Virus record (IMG/VR): IMGVR_UViG_3300006880_000002
Location: 1 to 64,000 of that record
Length of the DNA: 64,000 nt
Reading direction: 5' to 3' (one strand)
Origin: a virus
Below, piece by piece: positions 8,401-15,462 of this stretch; within the stretch, counting starts at the first letter, position 1; every line of letters starts with the position of its first letter. Made by a program: the position numbers and the translations under genes. The notes under the pieces are model-generated. The model made no database searches and was not told where the DNA came from. It worked only from the letters and a program-made list of their open reading frames with translations.

Positions 8401-8968
8401 CAAGGAAGTTCAGGTTCGGCGTCCTCCAGATTTGGAGACTGCAGAGACACTCTCGGCGCTCTCGGCACACCTTCAAGATCTTCCGTGTAACGCCGACACA
8501 TATCCGGGGATCTGTGAAGCACTCATCGACGTCAAGGCTCGAACGAAAGTTCTGTCGGACCAGCAGGAAACGATCCTCAAGCCTCTTCGTGAGGTCGAGC
8601 GTGCGGTTCGAGAGTGGTTCCGAGCTCCTCTCGACACCTACCGCATGATCGAGAACGTCTTGAAGCAGCGGGTCGTCGACTATCAGAAAACGCTCCGTCA
8701 AGAGAAGCAGGCCGCTATCGAGGCAGCCGGACGGGAGCCCACGCCCACGGCGATGGCGCAGCTTACGGCGCTCGCGGCCCCGCCCACGCCCACGGCGATC
8801 TCGTTTCGGAAGACGTGGGACTTCGAGATCGTCGATCCGAACTTGGTGCCTCGGGAGTACCTGCTCATTGACACAGTCGCGATCCGGAAGGTCGGCGTGG
8901 CGACGCAAGGGAAGGTTCAGATCCCTGGCGTGCGTTTCTTCCAGAAGGAAGGGGCGGCGGTTGGATGA
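8393..8968 (+). CDS. coiled-coil phage recombination-associated protein
   Basis: 191 residues. A long helical region (about 40-115, with LREVERAVREWF) precedes a conserved-looking tail with VPREYLLIDTVAIRKV and IPGVRFFQKE. I recall similar tails in phage proteins encoded near SSB and exonuclease genes, but no reaction is known. GTG 8393 overlaps the previous stop (GTGAGTGA). Confidence 0.62.
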   Translation: MSDKEVQVRRPPDLETAETLSALSAHLQDLPCNADTYPGICEALIDVKARTKVLSDQQETILKPLREVERAVREWFRAPLDTYRMIENVLKQRVVDYQKTLRQEKQAAIEAAGREPTPTAMAQLTALAAPPTPTAISFRKTWDFEIVDPNLVPREYLLIDTVAIRKVGVATQGKVQIPGVRFFQKEGAAVG

Positions 8969-9444
8969 CAACATGTAGCCGCTGCGGCGAGCAATACGAC
9001 GACAATTCCAGCGAGGCGCACGAATGCGCCGACGAGGCTACGGAACGGCGACTCTCGGATCTTGAGGAGACCGTCGAAAAACTGCAACAGAAGATTGACT
9101 CGTTGGCTGGGTTGCAGGAAGGCATTACGCTCAAGCTCGAAGAAGGTGAGCGTCAGATGGTTCTGATGGCTCTCGCGCACCTGGCCGTCGAGCGTCCAGG
9201 ATGGGATCACGCGTTGTCCGGTATTGCCACGCGCATCGACAATATTCAAGCGGGGCGCCCTGTTCTCTTCGACTCGTTCAAGGAAATGAAACCGAAAGGA
9301 ATAGTCGTCGAGTCGCCTGTACAAGCCTGGGTCCGCGCCGCCACGCTCATGCGCTCGGCAATTCAAACGCACGGGAAGCTCGCCGACGACGACCCGGCGT
9401 GGGGGATCGACATTCCAGAGTACCGGCCGCCGGAGGGAGCGTAA
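8965..9444 (+). CDS. zinc-finger plus coiled-coil protein
   Basis: 159 residues. CSRCGEQY near the N-terminus and HEC about 13 residues on could bind zinc; residues 25-60 form a coiled coil (LEETVEKLQQKIDSL). The C-terminal half resembles small phage proteins that list DDDPAWGIDIPEY-like ends. ATGA overlap with the preceding gene. Function unknown. Confidence 0.62.
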   Translation: MTTCSRCGEQYDDNSSEAHECADEATERRLSDLEETVEKLQQKIDSLAGLQEGITLKLEEGERQMVLMALAHLAVERPGWDHALSGIATRIDNIQAGRPVLFDSFKEMKPKGIVVESPVQAWVRAATLMRSAIQTHGKLADDDPAWGIDIPEYRPPEGA

Positions 9445-9446
9445 CC

Positions 9447-9671
9447 GTGTTGCTCGTTCCTAAGTTCGAGCGTTGCGACAACGCCATCGTAGAGTTTCTC
9501 GACGATCTTTCGCAGCAAGGGTACTCATCGAACAGTATCCAGATGGCGCTGGGGCACATCGTCGGTTCTTGTGGGTTCGACAACAACTCCTCGTCTTTTG
9601 CTCTAGGTAAGCATCAAGGGGAGGTGGCAAGAGAAGCCCGTTTGACGAAGGAGTTGGAAGATCTACGATGA
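9447..9671 (+). CDS. small hypothetical protein
   Basis: 74 residues starting at GTG 9447 (MLLVPKFERC), two bases after the previous stop and preceded by GGAGGGAG. Helical, with no recognised family. Overlaps the next gene by an ATGA. Part of the replication operon by position only. Confidence 0.6.
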   Translation: MLLVPKFERCDNAIVEFLDDLSQQGYSSNSIQMALGHIVGSCGFDNNSSSFALGKHQGEVAREARLTKELEDLR

Positions 9672-9919
9672 CCGAAACACTCATGCTCAGGATCGAAGGC
9701 TTCTGCGATCTGGAAGATCACGGCAAGAAAGAAGACGGCACCGACGACATTCGGATCAACCGCGGCTACAAACTACAACTCGCGTTGAACCACCAGCTCA
9801 TCGTCTACGAAGAGACGCTACCGCGAGATTCGGTGCCGGTTGATCCGACGGCGTATCTCGTGAGGCGGATCTCCGAGGCGCTAACGAGAAGTCTGCCGCA
9901 GATCGATCCGCGGCTCTAA
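9668..9919 (+). CDS. small hypothetical protein, last gene of replication operon
   Basis: 83 residues, mixed alpha/beta, beginning MTETLMLRIEGFCD and ending QIDPRL. No family recognised. Coupled to the upstream gene by ATGA; the operon ends here facing the convergent virion module. Confidence 0.62.
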   Translation: MTETLMLRIEGFCDLEDHGKKEDGTDDIRINRGYKLQLALNHQLIVYEETLPRDSVPVDPTAYLVRRISEALTRSLPQIDPRL

Positions 9920-10026
9920 CTCACTACGGGTACCCCGCTCGCCGCCGGTTGGGGAGTAAAGCAGATGGCGGCTTCATGATGGTCAAGCCGGAAGACCGCA
10001 AAATGGTAGCCGGTACCGCGCCCGTT
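9920..10026. other. convergent intergenic gap
   Basis: 107 bases between the ends of the replication and virion operons. CCCC and GGGG runs around 9933-9955 could pair, but no clear stem with a T-run is visible. I see no gene here. Confidence 0.5.
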
Positions 10027-10332
10027 TCAACTACACGCCAGGAACGTCTCACAGTCCTTTGCTTCGGTCACGCAATCGTGCGGGAGCGGCACCGAGCTCC
10101 GCGTCTCCTCGTCCTTGCAGTCCTGGAGGAGCGTATCGAGATGCATGCCGCACCCGCCGAGCTTCTTCACGTTCTCGACGGCGCTCTCGCACGTGCCGCC
10201 GTGCGGCTGAGGCTCGGGTGTGTGCACTATGGGCCCCGTCGTGACGGTGCAGCCTGAAACAAAGGCCGCAACAAAAGCGACAATGAGGAGCACGAATAGT
10301 GTAGCTAGTAATGGGTAAAAAATGATTTTCAT
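10027..10332 (-). CDS. small lipoprotein with cysteine-rich ectodomain
   Basis: 101 residues from ATG 10332 (ATGA overlap with the peptidase stop). A strong hydrophobic signal ends in a lipobox FVSGC, followed by a Cys-rich domain (about six further Cys) likely to be disulfide-bonded outside the cytoplasm. Last gene of the virion/lysis operon; its position resembles an outer spanin, which is an inference. Confidence 0.62.
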   Translation of the reverse strand: MKIIFYPLLATLFVLLIVAFVAAFVSGCTVTTGPIVHTPEPQPHGGTCESAVENVKKLGGCGMHLDTLLQDCKDEETRSSVPLPHDCVTEAKDCETFLACS

Positions 10333-11111
10333 CCGACCTCGTGTACAACGAAACCAGCGCGAGCTTCGGCGATTCGCGCTCGGGAGATGCGTGCGAGGTT
10401 CCCGGTACCCCACGGGATCCAAACCCCATTGATGAGACGCGGGCGCCAGTAGTTACCGATCATCGCCTCGCCGTCGTGGAACTTGTGGCTCGTCATTGGT
10501 ACGAGGTGGCCGCCGAGTGTCGGGCCCGACTGCGCTCCGATGATCCCGTTCCCGGTAAAGTCGGCGAAAGCGCGATCGACGTTGAGAGCGATTAGCGGGA
10601 AGTGCCCGCGATCTTGAGCCACAGCCAAGGTCGAGAAGATCTCGTCTCCGGTGCCGAGCACGATGCTCACTGTGAGGTTGTGGCGTTGGCTATCGACGCG
10701 AGCGCTCCACGGCGGGCGCTTACACGGATCGAACCCGGGCGTCTCCGGGTTCCAGAACTTGTACTCGCACGCGCCGCTGTTCTGGAACGAGTCGAGGATC
10801 TGTCCGAACGACATTCCCTCGTCTGGCAGAATGGCGTTGGGATCCGCGGCTTCGTACGGATACTTCGCGGCGAGCGCTGCATAGTGCCGAGGGTACGGAG
10901 ATGTCTTTACACCTGTGAACGCGTACTCCGCGTAAGAGCCGCCGTGACTGCAACACGTGTTTTTGCGTTGGTAGAGATCAGTCCACGGCGCTTTACTCAT
11001 CGAGCCATACGGTTGAGGTGTGTCGACGCCGAACAGATCCTCGTAGCCCGGCAGAGCACGCGGCTCGTCGGGCTTCCACCCCATGGGACGGTCGTCGAAG
11101 CTCACTTGCAT
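10329..11111 (-). CDS. papain-like (C1-type) cysteine peptidase
   Basis: 260 residues. Q48 and C54 have the Q-to-Cys spacing of papain (Q19-C25); the His block is GGHLVPMTSH (H202) and the Asn block IGNYWRPRL...WIPWGTG (N220), matching GGH and NSWGxxWG of the family. ATG 11111 overlaps the upstream lipoprotein stop. It could mature virion proteins or help entry or lysis; the substrate is unknown. No signal peptide is visible. Confidence 0.78.
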   Translation of the reverse strand: MQVSFDDRPMGWKPDEPRALPGYEDLFGVDTPQPYGSMSKAPWTDLYQRKNTCCSHGGSYAEYAFTGVKTSPYPRHYAALAAKYPYEAADPNAILPDEGMSFGQILDSFQNSGACEYKFWNPETPGFDPCKRPPWSARVDSQRHNLTVSIVLGTGDEIFSTLAVAQDRGHFPLIALNVDRAFADFTGNGIIGAQSGPTLGGHLVPMTSHKFHDGEAMIGNYWRPRLINGVWIPWGTGNLARISRARIAEARAGFVVHEVG

Positions 11112-11458
11112 TCCTCCACCCACGAACCCGAGGCAGCATCGGCGATTGTCTGCGCAGTGATCGCGATGGCTACCATCCCGAGGCCGCCGACTGCGAGTCC
11201 TATCCTGATCTCCTTCTTGTCCTCCGGGATCGGGAGCGCCGCCAACCCCGAGCCGCCACCGACGAAGGCTGCCCCCTTGGCGACCCCGCCGTAGAACTGC
11301 CGGCGGTCGTCGAGCGTGATGCAACGCTCGGTGGGTGGGGGCGCCGCGCCGACGAGCTGCCCGCGGTCCTGCATGCCTGCGATCTTGGCCTCCTCGAAGG
11401 AGCCGGCGCAGCCGGTGGTTGTCAGGAGGGCGAGCAGAACGAGAATGTAGCGTGCCAT
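11102..11458 (-). CDS. lipoprotein with central membrane segment
   Basis: 118 residues. Signal peptide with lipobox TTTGC (C17), a Pro-rich stretch, then a hydrophobic segment (RIGLAVGGLGMVAIAIT). It is preceded by a TGG-TATTCT extended -10 box only seven bases before the ATG. With the peptidase and the small lipoprotein downstream it forms a three-gene envelope cassette, perhaps for lysis. Confidence 0.65.
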   Translation of the reverse strand: MARYILVLLALLTTTGCAGSFEEAKIAGMQDRGQLVGAAPPPTERCITLDDRRQFYGGVAKGAAFVGGGSGLAALPIPEDKKEIRIGLAVGGLGMVAIAITAQTIADAASGSWVEECK

Positions 11459-11465
11459 CTAGGGC

Positions 11466-11474
11466 AGAATACCA
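11466..11474 (-). promoter_or_regulatory. extended -10 promoter, leaderless start
   Basis: Read on the minus strand, TGG-TATTCT is followed by GCCCTAG and then ATG (11458). The same TGGTATYCTGCCC string precedes the gene starting at 12943. No good -35 hexamer is seen, as expected for extended -10 promoters. Confidence 0.5.
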
Positions 11475-11490
11475 CAGCGTCCGGCCGCTC

Positions 11491-11515
11491 AGCCTGCTAC
11501 TCTAAGTTGCAGGCT
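11491..11515. promoter_or_regulatory. 7-bp inverted repeat after the 475-aa gene
   Basis: AGCCTGC (11491-11497) pairs with GCAGGCT (11509-11515) across an 11-base loop, immediately after the stop of the upstream minus gene. No T-run follows on either strand, so it may be a Rho-dependent end or a protein site. Confidence 0.4.
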
Positions 11516-12943
11516 TCAGGTGAACGTGATCGTCGAGGACGTCACCGGCACCGCGAGCGCCAAGCTCAACGTCCGCGAGAAGAATCCAGAGAGGAACGTG
11601 GGTGTCGGCACCGTGTGTGGAGAGAGCGGCGGGTCATCCGGTGGTTGCGCAGTCATCGTTTCTAGGAATTGCGCGAGCGGTCCGGCGAGCACGATGTCCG
11701 ATGGTGGAAGCGCGGGGCTCGATGTGATCCGGAACGCGCCCGTCGGTTGCTCGATGACCGGTCCGCCCTTCCCGCGCAGCTCAACTGTGTCGTACTTCCG
11801 AAGATCGAGGCCCGTGTACGTCTCGGTGAGGCCGATGATCTTCTTGGAGATCGAAGCAATCGTGTAGACCTTTCCAGGCTGCGAAGCGAAGAGTATCGTA
11901 TTGCCGGCGGAGAGCGAGCCGGTCTGATCCTCTGCGGTACGAACGCTCTTGCTTCCGGTCGTGACGAGAAAGTCGCCTTCGAGTTGCGGGAACGAGCTCT
12001 GCTGCCCGGCGAGAGCGAAGTAGCTCGGTGGCAAGTAGACGAGGTGCCGATCGATGAGGAGTTGAGCTTCGTCGACCAGTTCCGGGAACTCTTCCGGAGT
12101 CATGGTCGCCTCGATCGTCTGCACGTCTTCCGAAACTTCGGCGATGGTTATTTGACCGACGCTGTTCCTGAACGCGCCGAACGTGTTGACCACCACGGCG
12201 GTGATAGACGCGACGTCTATGGTTCCGCCATCGAGCGTCACCATGTTCGGTCTGCGTCCGGTGAGGTATGCCGTCACGGTGGCAGTGTTGCCCGCGGAGT
12301 CACGGTAGGAGATGTTGATCGAGCGGCAGCCTGGTCCCGCTGTAATAATCGGCGTTGTCGCTGCGCCGTTCGTGTCCAAGTCAGATGACGAGTACACGGC
12401 GATCTTCACCGCAGGCGCTATGACCTCCTTGATTGCCGGAGTGTTCGTCGTGCGGCCGGTGAAGGCGGGCGTGATCGCGATCGTCGTGTCGGTGAGCCCC
12501 GTAACCGTGTAGTAGACGCCCGGCTGAGACTGGAACTCTACGGTGTCGTTCACGTTGAGCGACGGTTTCATCGTCGCCGTTGTCGCGACGGAGAGCGAGC
12601 CGTTCGTCACGAAGAATGATCCAGGAAGCGCTTTCTTCGTGCGCAGCGGATACGGAAGCACGGGAGGCGTTGAAGTACGCGGGTGACATGGAAACGGCGG
12701 CGGCGCTTTCGGCCCTGCGACGTTGGCGGTCATGTTGAGCGTCAGGGTGCGCTTCGCAGTGCTCGTCGTCGGCGTCGACATCACGTCACTCACGACGGTG
12801 AGACCGAAGAGCTGCCCGAGCACCGGATCGGTGGTCGCGTTCACGTACAAAGGAACGGCTGCCATGGCAGCGGAGATGCCCGCCGACGCGTAAGGCGACC
12901 CAGTGGTGTCAACAGTCCACGCGAGGATGATTCGATCCGACAT
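11516..12943 (-). CDS. beta-rich virion protein with duplicated domain
   Basis: 475 residues, Thr/Ser/Val-rich. Two related blocks of about 65-70 residues are visible, one opening GSFFVTNGSLSV...FQSQPGVYYTV and one GDFLVTTGSKSV...FASQPGKVYTI, both continuing into a TxxYTG/AFTG strand: an internal domain duplication. The middle is Ig-like in feel (SYRDSAGNTATVTA). Likely a surface or fibre-type structural protein by location. It begins a transcription unit with an extended -10 box just before the ATG. Confidence 0.6.
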   Translation of the reverse strand: MSDRIILAWTVDTTGSPYASAGISAAMAAVPLYVNATTDPVLGQLFGLTVVSDVMSTPTTSTAKRTLTLNMTANVAGPKAPPPFPCHPRTSTPPVLPYPLRTKKALPGSFFVTNGSLSVATTATMKPSLNVNDTVEFQSQPGVYYTVTGLTDTTIAITPAFTGRTTNTPAIKEVIAPAVKIAVYSSSDLDTNGAATTPIITAGPGCRSINISYRDSAGNTATVTAYLTGRRPNMVTLDGGTIDVASITAVVVNTFGAFRNSVGQITIAEVSEDVQTIEATMTPEEFPELVDEAQLLIDRHLVYLPPSYFALAGQQSSFPQLEGDFLVTTGSKSVRTAEDQTGSLSAGNTILFASQPGKVYTIASISKKIIGLTETYTGLDLRKYDTVELRGKGGPVIEQPTGAFRITSSPALPPSDIVLAGPLAQFLETMTAQPPDDPPLSPHTVPTPTFLSGFFSRTLSLALAVPVTSSTITFT

Positions 12944-12949
12944 TGGGGC

Positions 12950-12958
12950 AGGATACCA
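12950..12958 (-). promoter_or_regulatory. extended -10 promoter, leaderless start
   Basis: Minus-strand TGG-TATCCT, then GCCCCA, then ATG (12943). Nearly identical in sequence and spacing to the box at 11466-11474. With a start point 6-7 bases downstream of the box, the mRNA would begin at the start codon. Confidence 0.5.
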
Positions 12959-13092
12959 TCCCCCCGGCCGTCTCCTGACAGAGGGGACGTGCTTTTCCGA
13001 GCCCCGTTCAGAAAACCGTCCCGTCGCCAGCTACGCCGCCGCTCGATGCGCCGTCGGAAAGGCCGCTACTGGCGAGGTTTTGCTGCGAGCGC

Positions 13093-13150
13093 GGGGCTGT
13101 GCGATTGAGAGTGCAGCAGGCTCTTGCGCAGTCTTCGGGGGCTGTGCGAT
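13093..13150 (+). repeat. 13-bp direct repeats upstream of integrase
   Basis: GGGGCTGTGCGAT occurs at 13093-13105 and 13138-13150, 45 bases apart, just before the recombinase start. Candidate recombinase arm-type sites or regulator-binding sites. The rest of 12944-13155 holds no gene. Confidence 0.5.
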
Positions 13151-13155
13151 AAGGT

Positions 13156-14250
13156 ATGGTTATCAGACAAGCCATGGTCGACAAGCTCGTTTTACACTCT
13201 AGCGGTAAACCTCTTATTCGCCTGAGCGACGAGCTTGCAGTGCTCGATCGACATGCAGATGAAGCGGCCGACGCAGCCGTCCCCGAGAACACGCGGATCG
13301 CCTACGAGCGGGAATTGGCCTGCTTCGCCTCCTGGGCGGCCCGTCACGGCTTGGAGGTCATGCCGGTCGCCCCAAAGGCCCTTCGTGCCTACCTCTTCGA
13401 ACTGGCGGAGCGTGGACGCGATCCCGCCGATCTTGCGAGCGGCAGACGTCCGAAGGGGCCGCTCGGCTACAGCTCACTTATTCTGGCGCTCTCGGCTATC
13501 TGCCGCAGCCACCGGAAGTCAGGTCACCGAAGTCCTTGGGATGACCCACTTATTGTGGAAACGCGCAACACGTTTGCGCGCCTCAAGGGCACGGCCCCCA
13601 AAAAGCAAAAGCACGACCTCGGTGTAACAGGGGACGCGCTCCTTCTGAGCGTTTGCGACCTAATAAGTGACGACGTTCGAGGAGTTAGAGATCGCGCCAT
13701 GCTTCTCATTGGATGGCAGGGAGGCGGGCGTCGTCGCAGTGAGATCGTTGCCGCACGCGTGGAGCACTTCCGCGACGTCGAGGGGGGCATCGAATGGACA
13801 ATTCCGAGGAGCAAGGCGGATCAGACGGGCAAGATGCTCCGGGTGGCCCTCACTCCCGCCTCTGACGCTCGCTACTGTCCCGTGCAGGCCCTTCGACGCT
13901 GGTTGGCCGTGTCGAAGATCGAGCGGGGTCCTGTGTTCCGTGGGGTCGAAATGGCGACTGGCGTCATCAGGCCGGAGGCGCTCGCCGCCGTCGGCGTCGC
14001 ACGTCGCGTACAGCACTACGTACGAAAACTAGGGCTCGACCCGAAGGACTTCGGTGCGCACTCGCTGCGGAGCGGTTTCGTCACGAGCGCGTACAAGCTC
14101 GGACGGAAAATGCCCGACATCATGCAGGCGAGTGGGCATCACGGCATTGTAGAAGTCATGGGGTACATCAGACGTGCAGGGCTCGTGGATGAGTCGGCAG
14201 GACGCGGGCTGCTCGATGAAGCACTCGCGCGTCGGAAGGAGAAGACATGA
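13156..14250 (+). CDS. tyrosine recombinase (phage integrase family) 1
   Basis: 364 residues. An N-terminal SAM-like core-binding domain (NTRIAYERELACFASWA) precedes a catalytic domain with Arg in GGGRRRSEIVAAR, HSLRSGF (H-x-x-R), GHHGIVE and the nucleophile Tyr in VMGYIRRA. It cuts and rejoins DNA through a phosphotyrosine. It runs opposite to the surrounding virion genes and heads a five-gene plus-strand island. The ribosome binding site is poor for both ATG 13156 and 13174. Confidence 0.9.
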   Translation: MVIRQAMVDKLVLHSSGKPLIRLSDELAVLDRHADEAADAAVPENTRIAYERELACFASWAARHGLEVMPVAPKALRAYLFELAERGRDPADLASGRRPKGPLGYSSLILALSAICRSHRKSGHRSPWDDPLIVETRNTFARLKGTAPKKQKHDLGVTGDALLLSVCDLISDDVRGVRDRAMLLIGWQGGGRRRSEIVAARVEHFRDVEGGIEWTIPRSKADQTGKMLRVALTPASDARYCPVQALRRWLAVSKIERGPVFRGVEMATGVIRPEALAAVGVARRVQHYVRKLGLDPKDFGAHSLRSGFVTSAYKLGRKMPDIMQASGHHGIVEVMGYIRRAGLVDESAGRGLLDEALARRKEKT

Positions 14251-14612
14251 TCGATTTCGGTTACTGGTTAGAGCGCGGTCTCTCTCAGCCTCCGATTTGT
14301 TTGTCTCCGATCATTCCGTCTGCGGATGAGATGAATCGCGCTCGTAAACGAGACGAAGGAATGCGTCAAAACGCAAAGGTCTACTTCGCCCGAAGACAAT
14401 CAGACGGTGCGATCAAAATAGGAACCTCTACCTACGTACCAGGACGAATGTGCGCGATCACTCGACGGGATCCGGTAACACTACTCCTCGTGATCGATGG
14501 TGGGTTCCAGGTAGAAGCTCTTCTACATTGGTGTTTCGCTTCGGCACGTGTTCATGGAGAATGGTTTCTTCCAATTCCGGAACTGCTTGCATACATTAAG
14601 GAAAGCCGGTGA
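14247..14612 (+). CDS. T5orf172-type GIY-YIG domain protein
   Basis: 121 residues. VYFARRQSDGAIKIGTS, PGRMCAI, QVEALLHWCF and HGEWFLPI match the T5orf172/Mug113 branch of GIY-YIG proteins, which may nick DNA or bind it. Overlaps the recombinase stop (ATGA) and so is translationally coupled to it. AT-richer than its neighbours, consistent with recent acquisition. Whether it is an active nuclease is uncertain. Confidence 0.72.
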   Translation: MIDFGYWLERGLSQPPICLSPIIPSADEMNRARKRDEGMRQNAKVYFARRQSDGAIKIGTSTYVPGRMCAITRRDPVTLLLVIDGGFQVEALLHWCFASARVHGEWFLPIPELLAYIKESR

Positions 14613-14869
14613 CCCCCACCTTCCTCTTCGGCACTTTCTTTGGTTTCGTGTTCGCGTACTTGCTGCGCATCGTGCTCGGCAGCATCGGCATCCATAGCAT
14701 GCGCTCGCGAGGGTTCTGCACACAATGTGGACGTAGAGCTCCAGCGTTCGCTGAGTACACCGTTGATCTTGAATCAGGGAATCGGTGCGCCGCGGTGTTC
14801 TGCGAGCCGTGTTTCATGTATTCGGCTCAGGTCAGTCGAGAGAACCCGCCACCGTGGAGTAAGCGATGA
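14609..14869 (+). CDS. membrane protein with zinc ribbon
   Basis: 86 residues. An N-terminal membrane helix (FLFGTFFGFVFAYLLRIVL) is followed by FCTQCGRR and FCEPCF pairs that could bind zinc. GTG start overlaps the GIY-YIG stop. Function unknown; part of the recombinase island. Confidence 0.6.
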   Translation: MTPTFLFGTFFGFVFAYLLRIVLGSIGIHSMRSRGFCTQCGRRAPAFAEYTVDLESGNRCAAVFCEPCFMYSAQVSRENPPPWSKR

Positions 14870-15105
14870 TCTACTGGTACTTTTTCTTCGCTCTTCTGAC
14901 CGCCGGGTACAACAGCAACGAGTTCTTCGCCAAAGAAACCCGAAAGACGCTCCATGTGCAACTTGCTGAAACTGGAGTCGGTGAAGAGATTGTCTGGATT
15001 GGGCTCATGGCGATCCTCGCCATGATCTCACTCGCGTGGCCTGCCTACTGGACGCTTTGCGCAATCGGATGGGTTGTGCGGCGACGGATGCGTGGACCGA
15101 AGTAG
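14866..15105 (+). CDS. small two-span membrane protein
   Basis: 79 residues with hydrophobic segments at about 3-15 and 45-70 and a basic tail (RRRMRGPK). ATGA overlap with the upstream gene. No family recognised. Confidence 0.6.
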   Translation: MIYWYFFFALLTAGYNSNEFFAKETRKTLHVQLAETGVGEEIVWIGLMAILAMISLAWPAYWTLCAIGWVVRRRMRGPK

Positions 15106-15109
15106 ATGC

Positions 15110-15316
15110 ATGGCCCGCCGCGACGGCGAGCCGATCTTCAGCACTGCTCGTTGCGGCGAGGAAGCGACGCACTACTCGCACGTCGGCCGGCGGTGCGCGC
15201 GGCACGCTGAAGAACTACGAGCCGCACTACGGAGCCCGAATACACTTGGGAGCATCCTGCACGGCGGCGCGTACTCCGAAGAGGAGATCGCACGTATCGT
15301 GGTGCCGCTCGCTTAG
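15110..15316 (+). CDS. small phage protein, last gene of island
   Basis: 68 residues from ATG 15110. CGEEATHYSHVGRRCARH looks like a small metal-binding site and the tail SEEEIARIVVPLA is helical. Its stop overlaps the stop of the convergent minus gene at 15313. Function unknown. Confidence 0.58.
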   Translation: MARRDGEPIFSTARCGEEATHYSHVGRRCARHAEELRAALRSPNTLGSILHGGAYSEEEIARIVVPLA

Positions 15317-15462
15317 GCGCGCCGATAGCGGACCGCTTCCGGCCCTTTCTTTTCCAGAGCGTAAATTCCGACGGCTGCGGCGACGAGGATAGCCCCAGCG
15401 ATCCACGTGGCGGAGTTGTCGGTCGGTTGCTGCGGGGTCGTGAGTGATTCTGCTTCGAGCAT
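15313..15462 (-). CDS. 49-aa single-span membrane protein
   Basis: Short gene from ATG 15462 (TAATG overlap with the upstream stop). One hydrophobic span (TWIAGAILVAAAVGIYAL) with a basic C-terminus EKKGPEAVRYRRA. Resembles the other single-span, basic-tailed virion proteins in this module. Its family is not recognised. Confidence 0.6.
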   Translation of the reverse strand: MLEAESLTTPQQPTDNSATWIAGAILVAAAVGIYALEKKGPEAVRYRRA

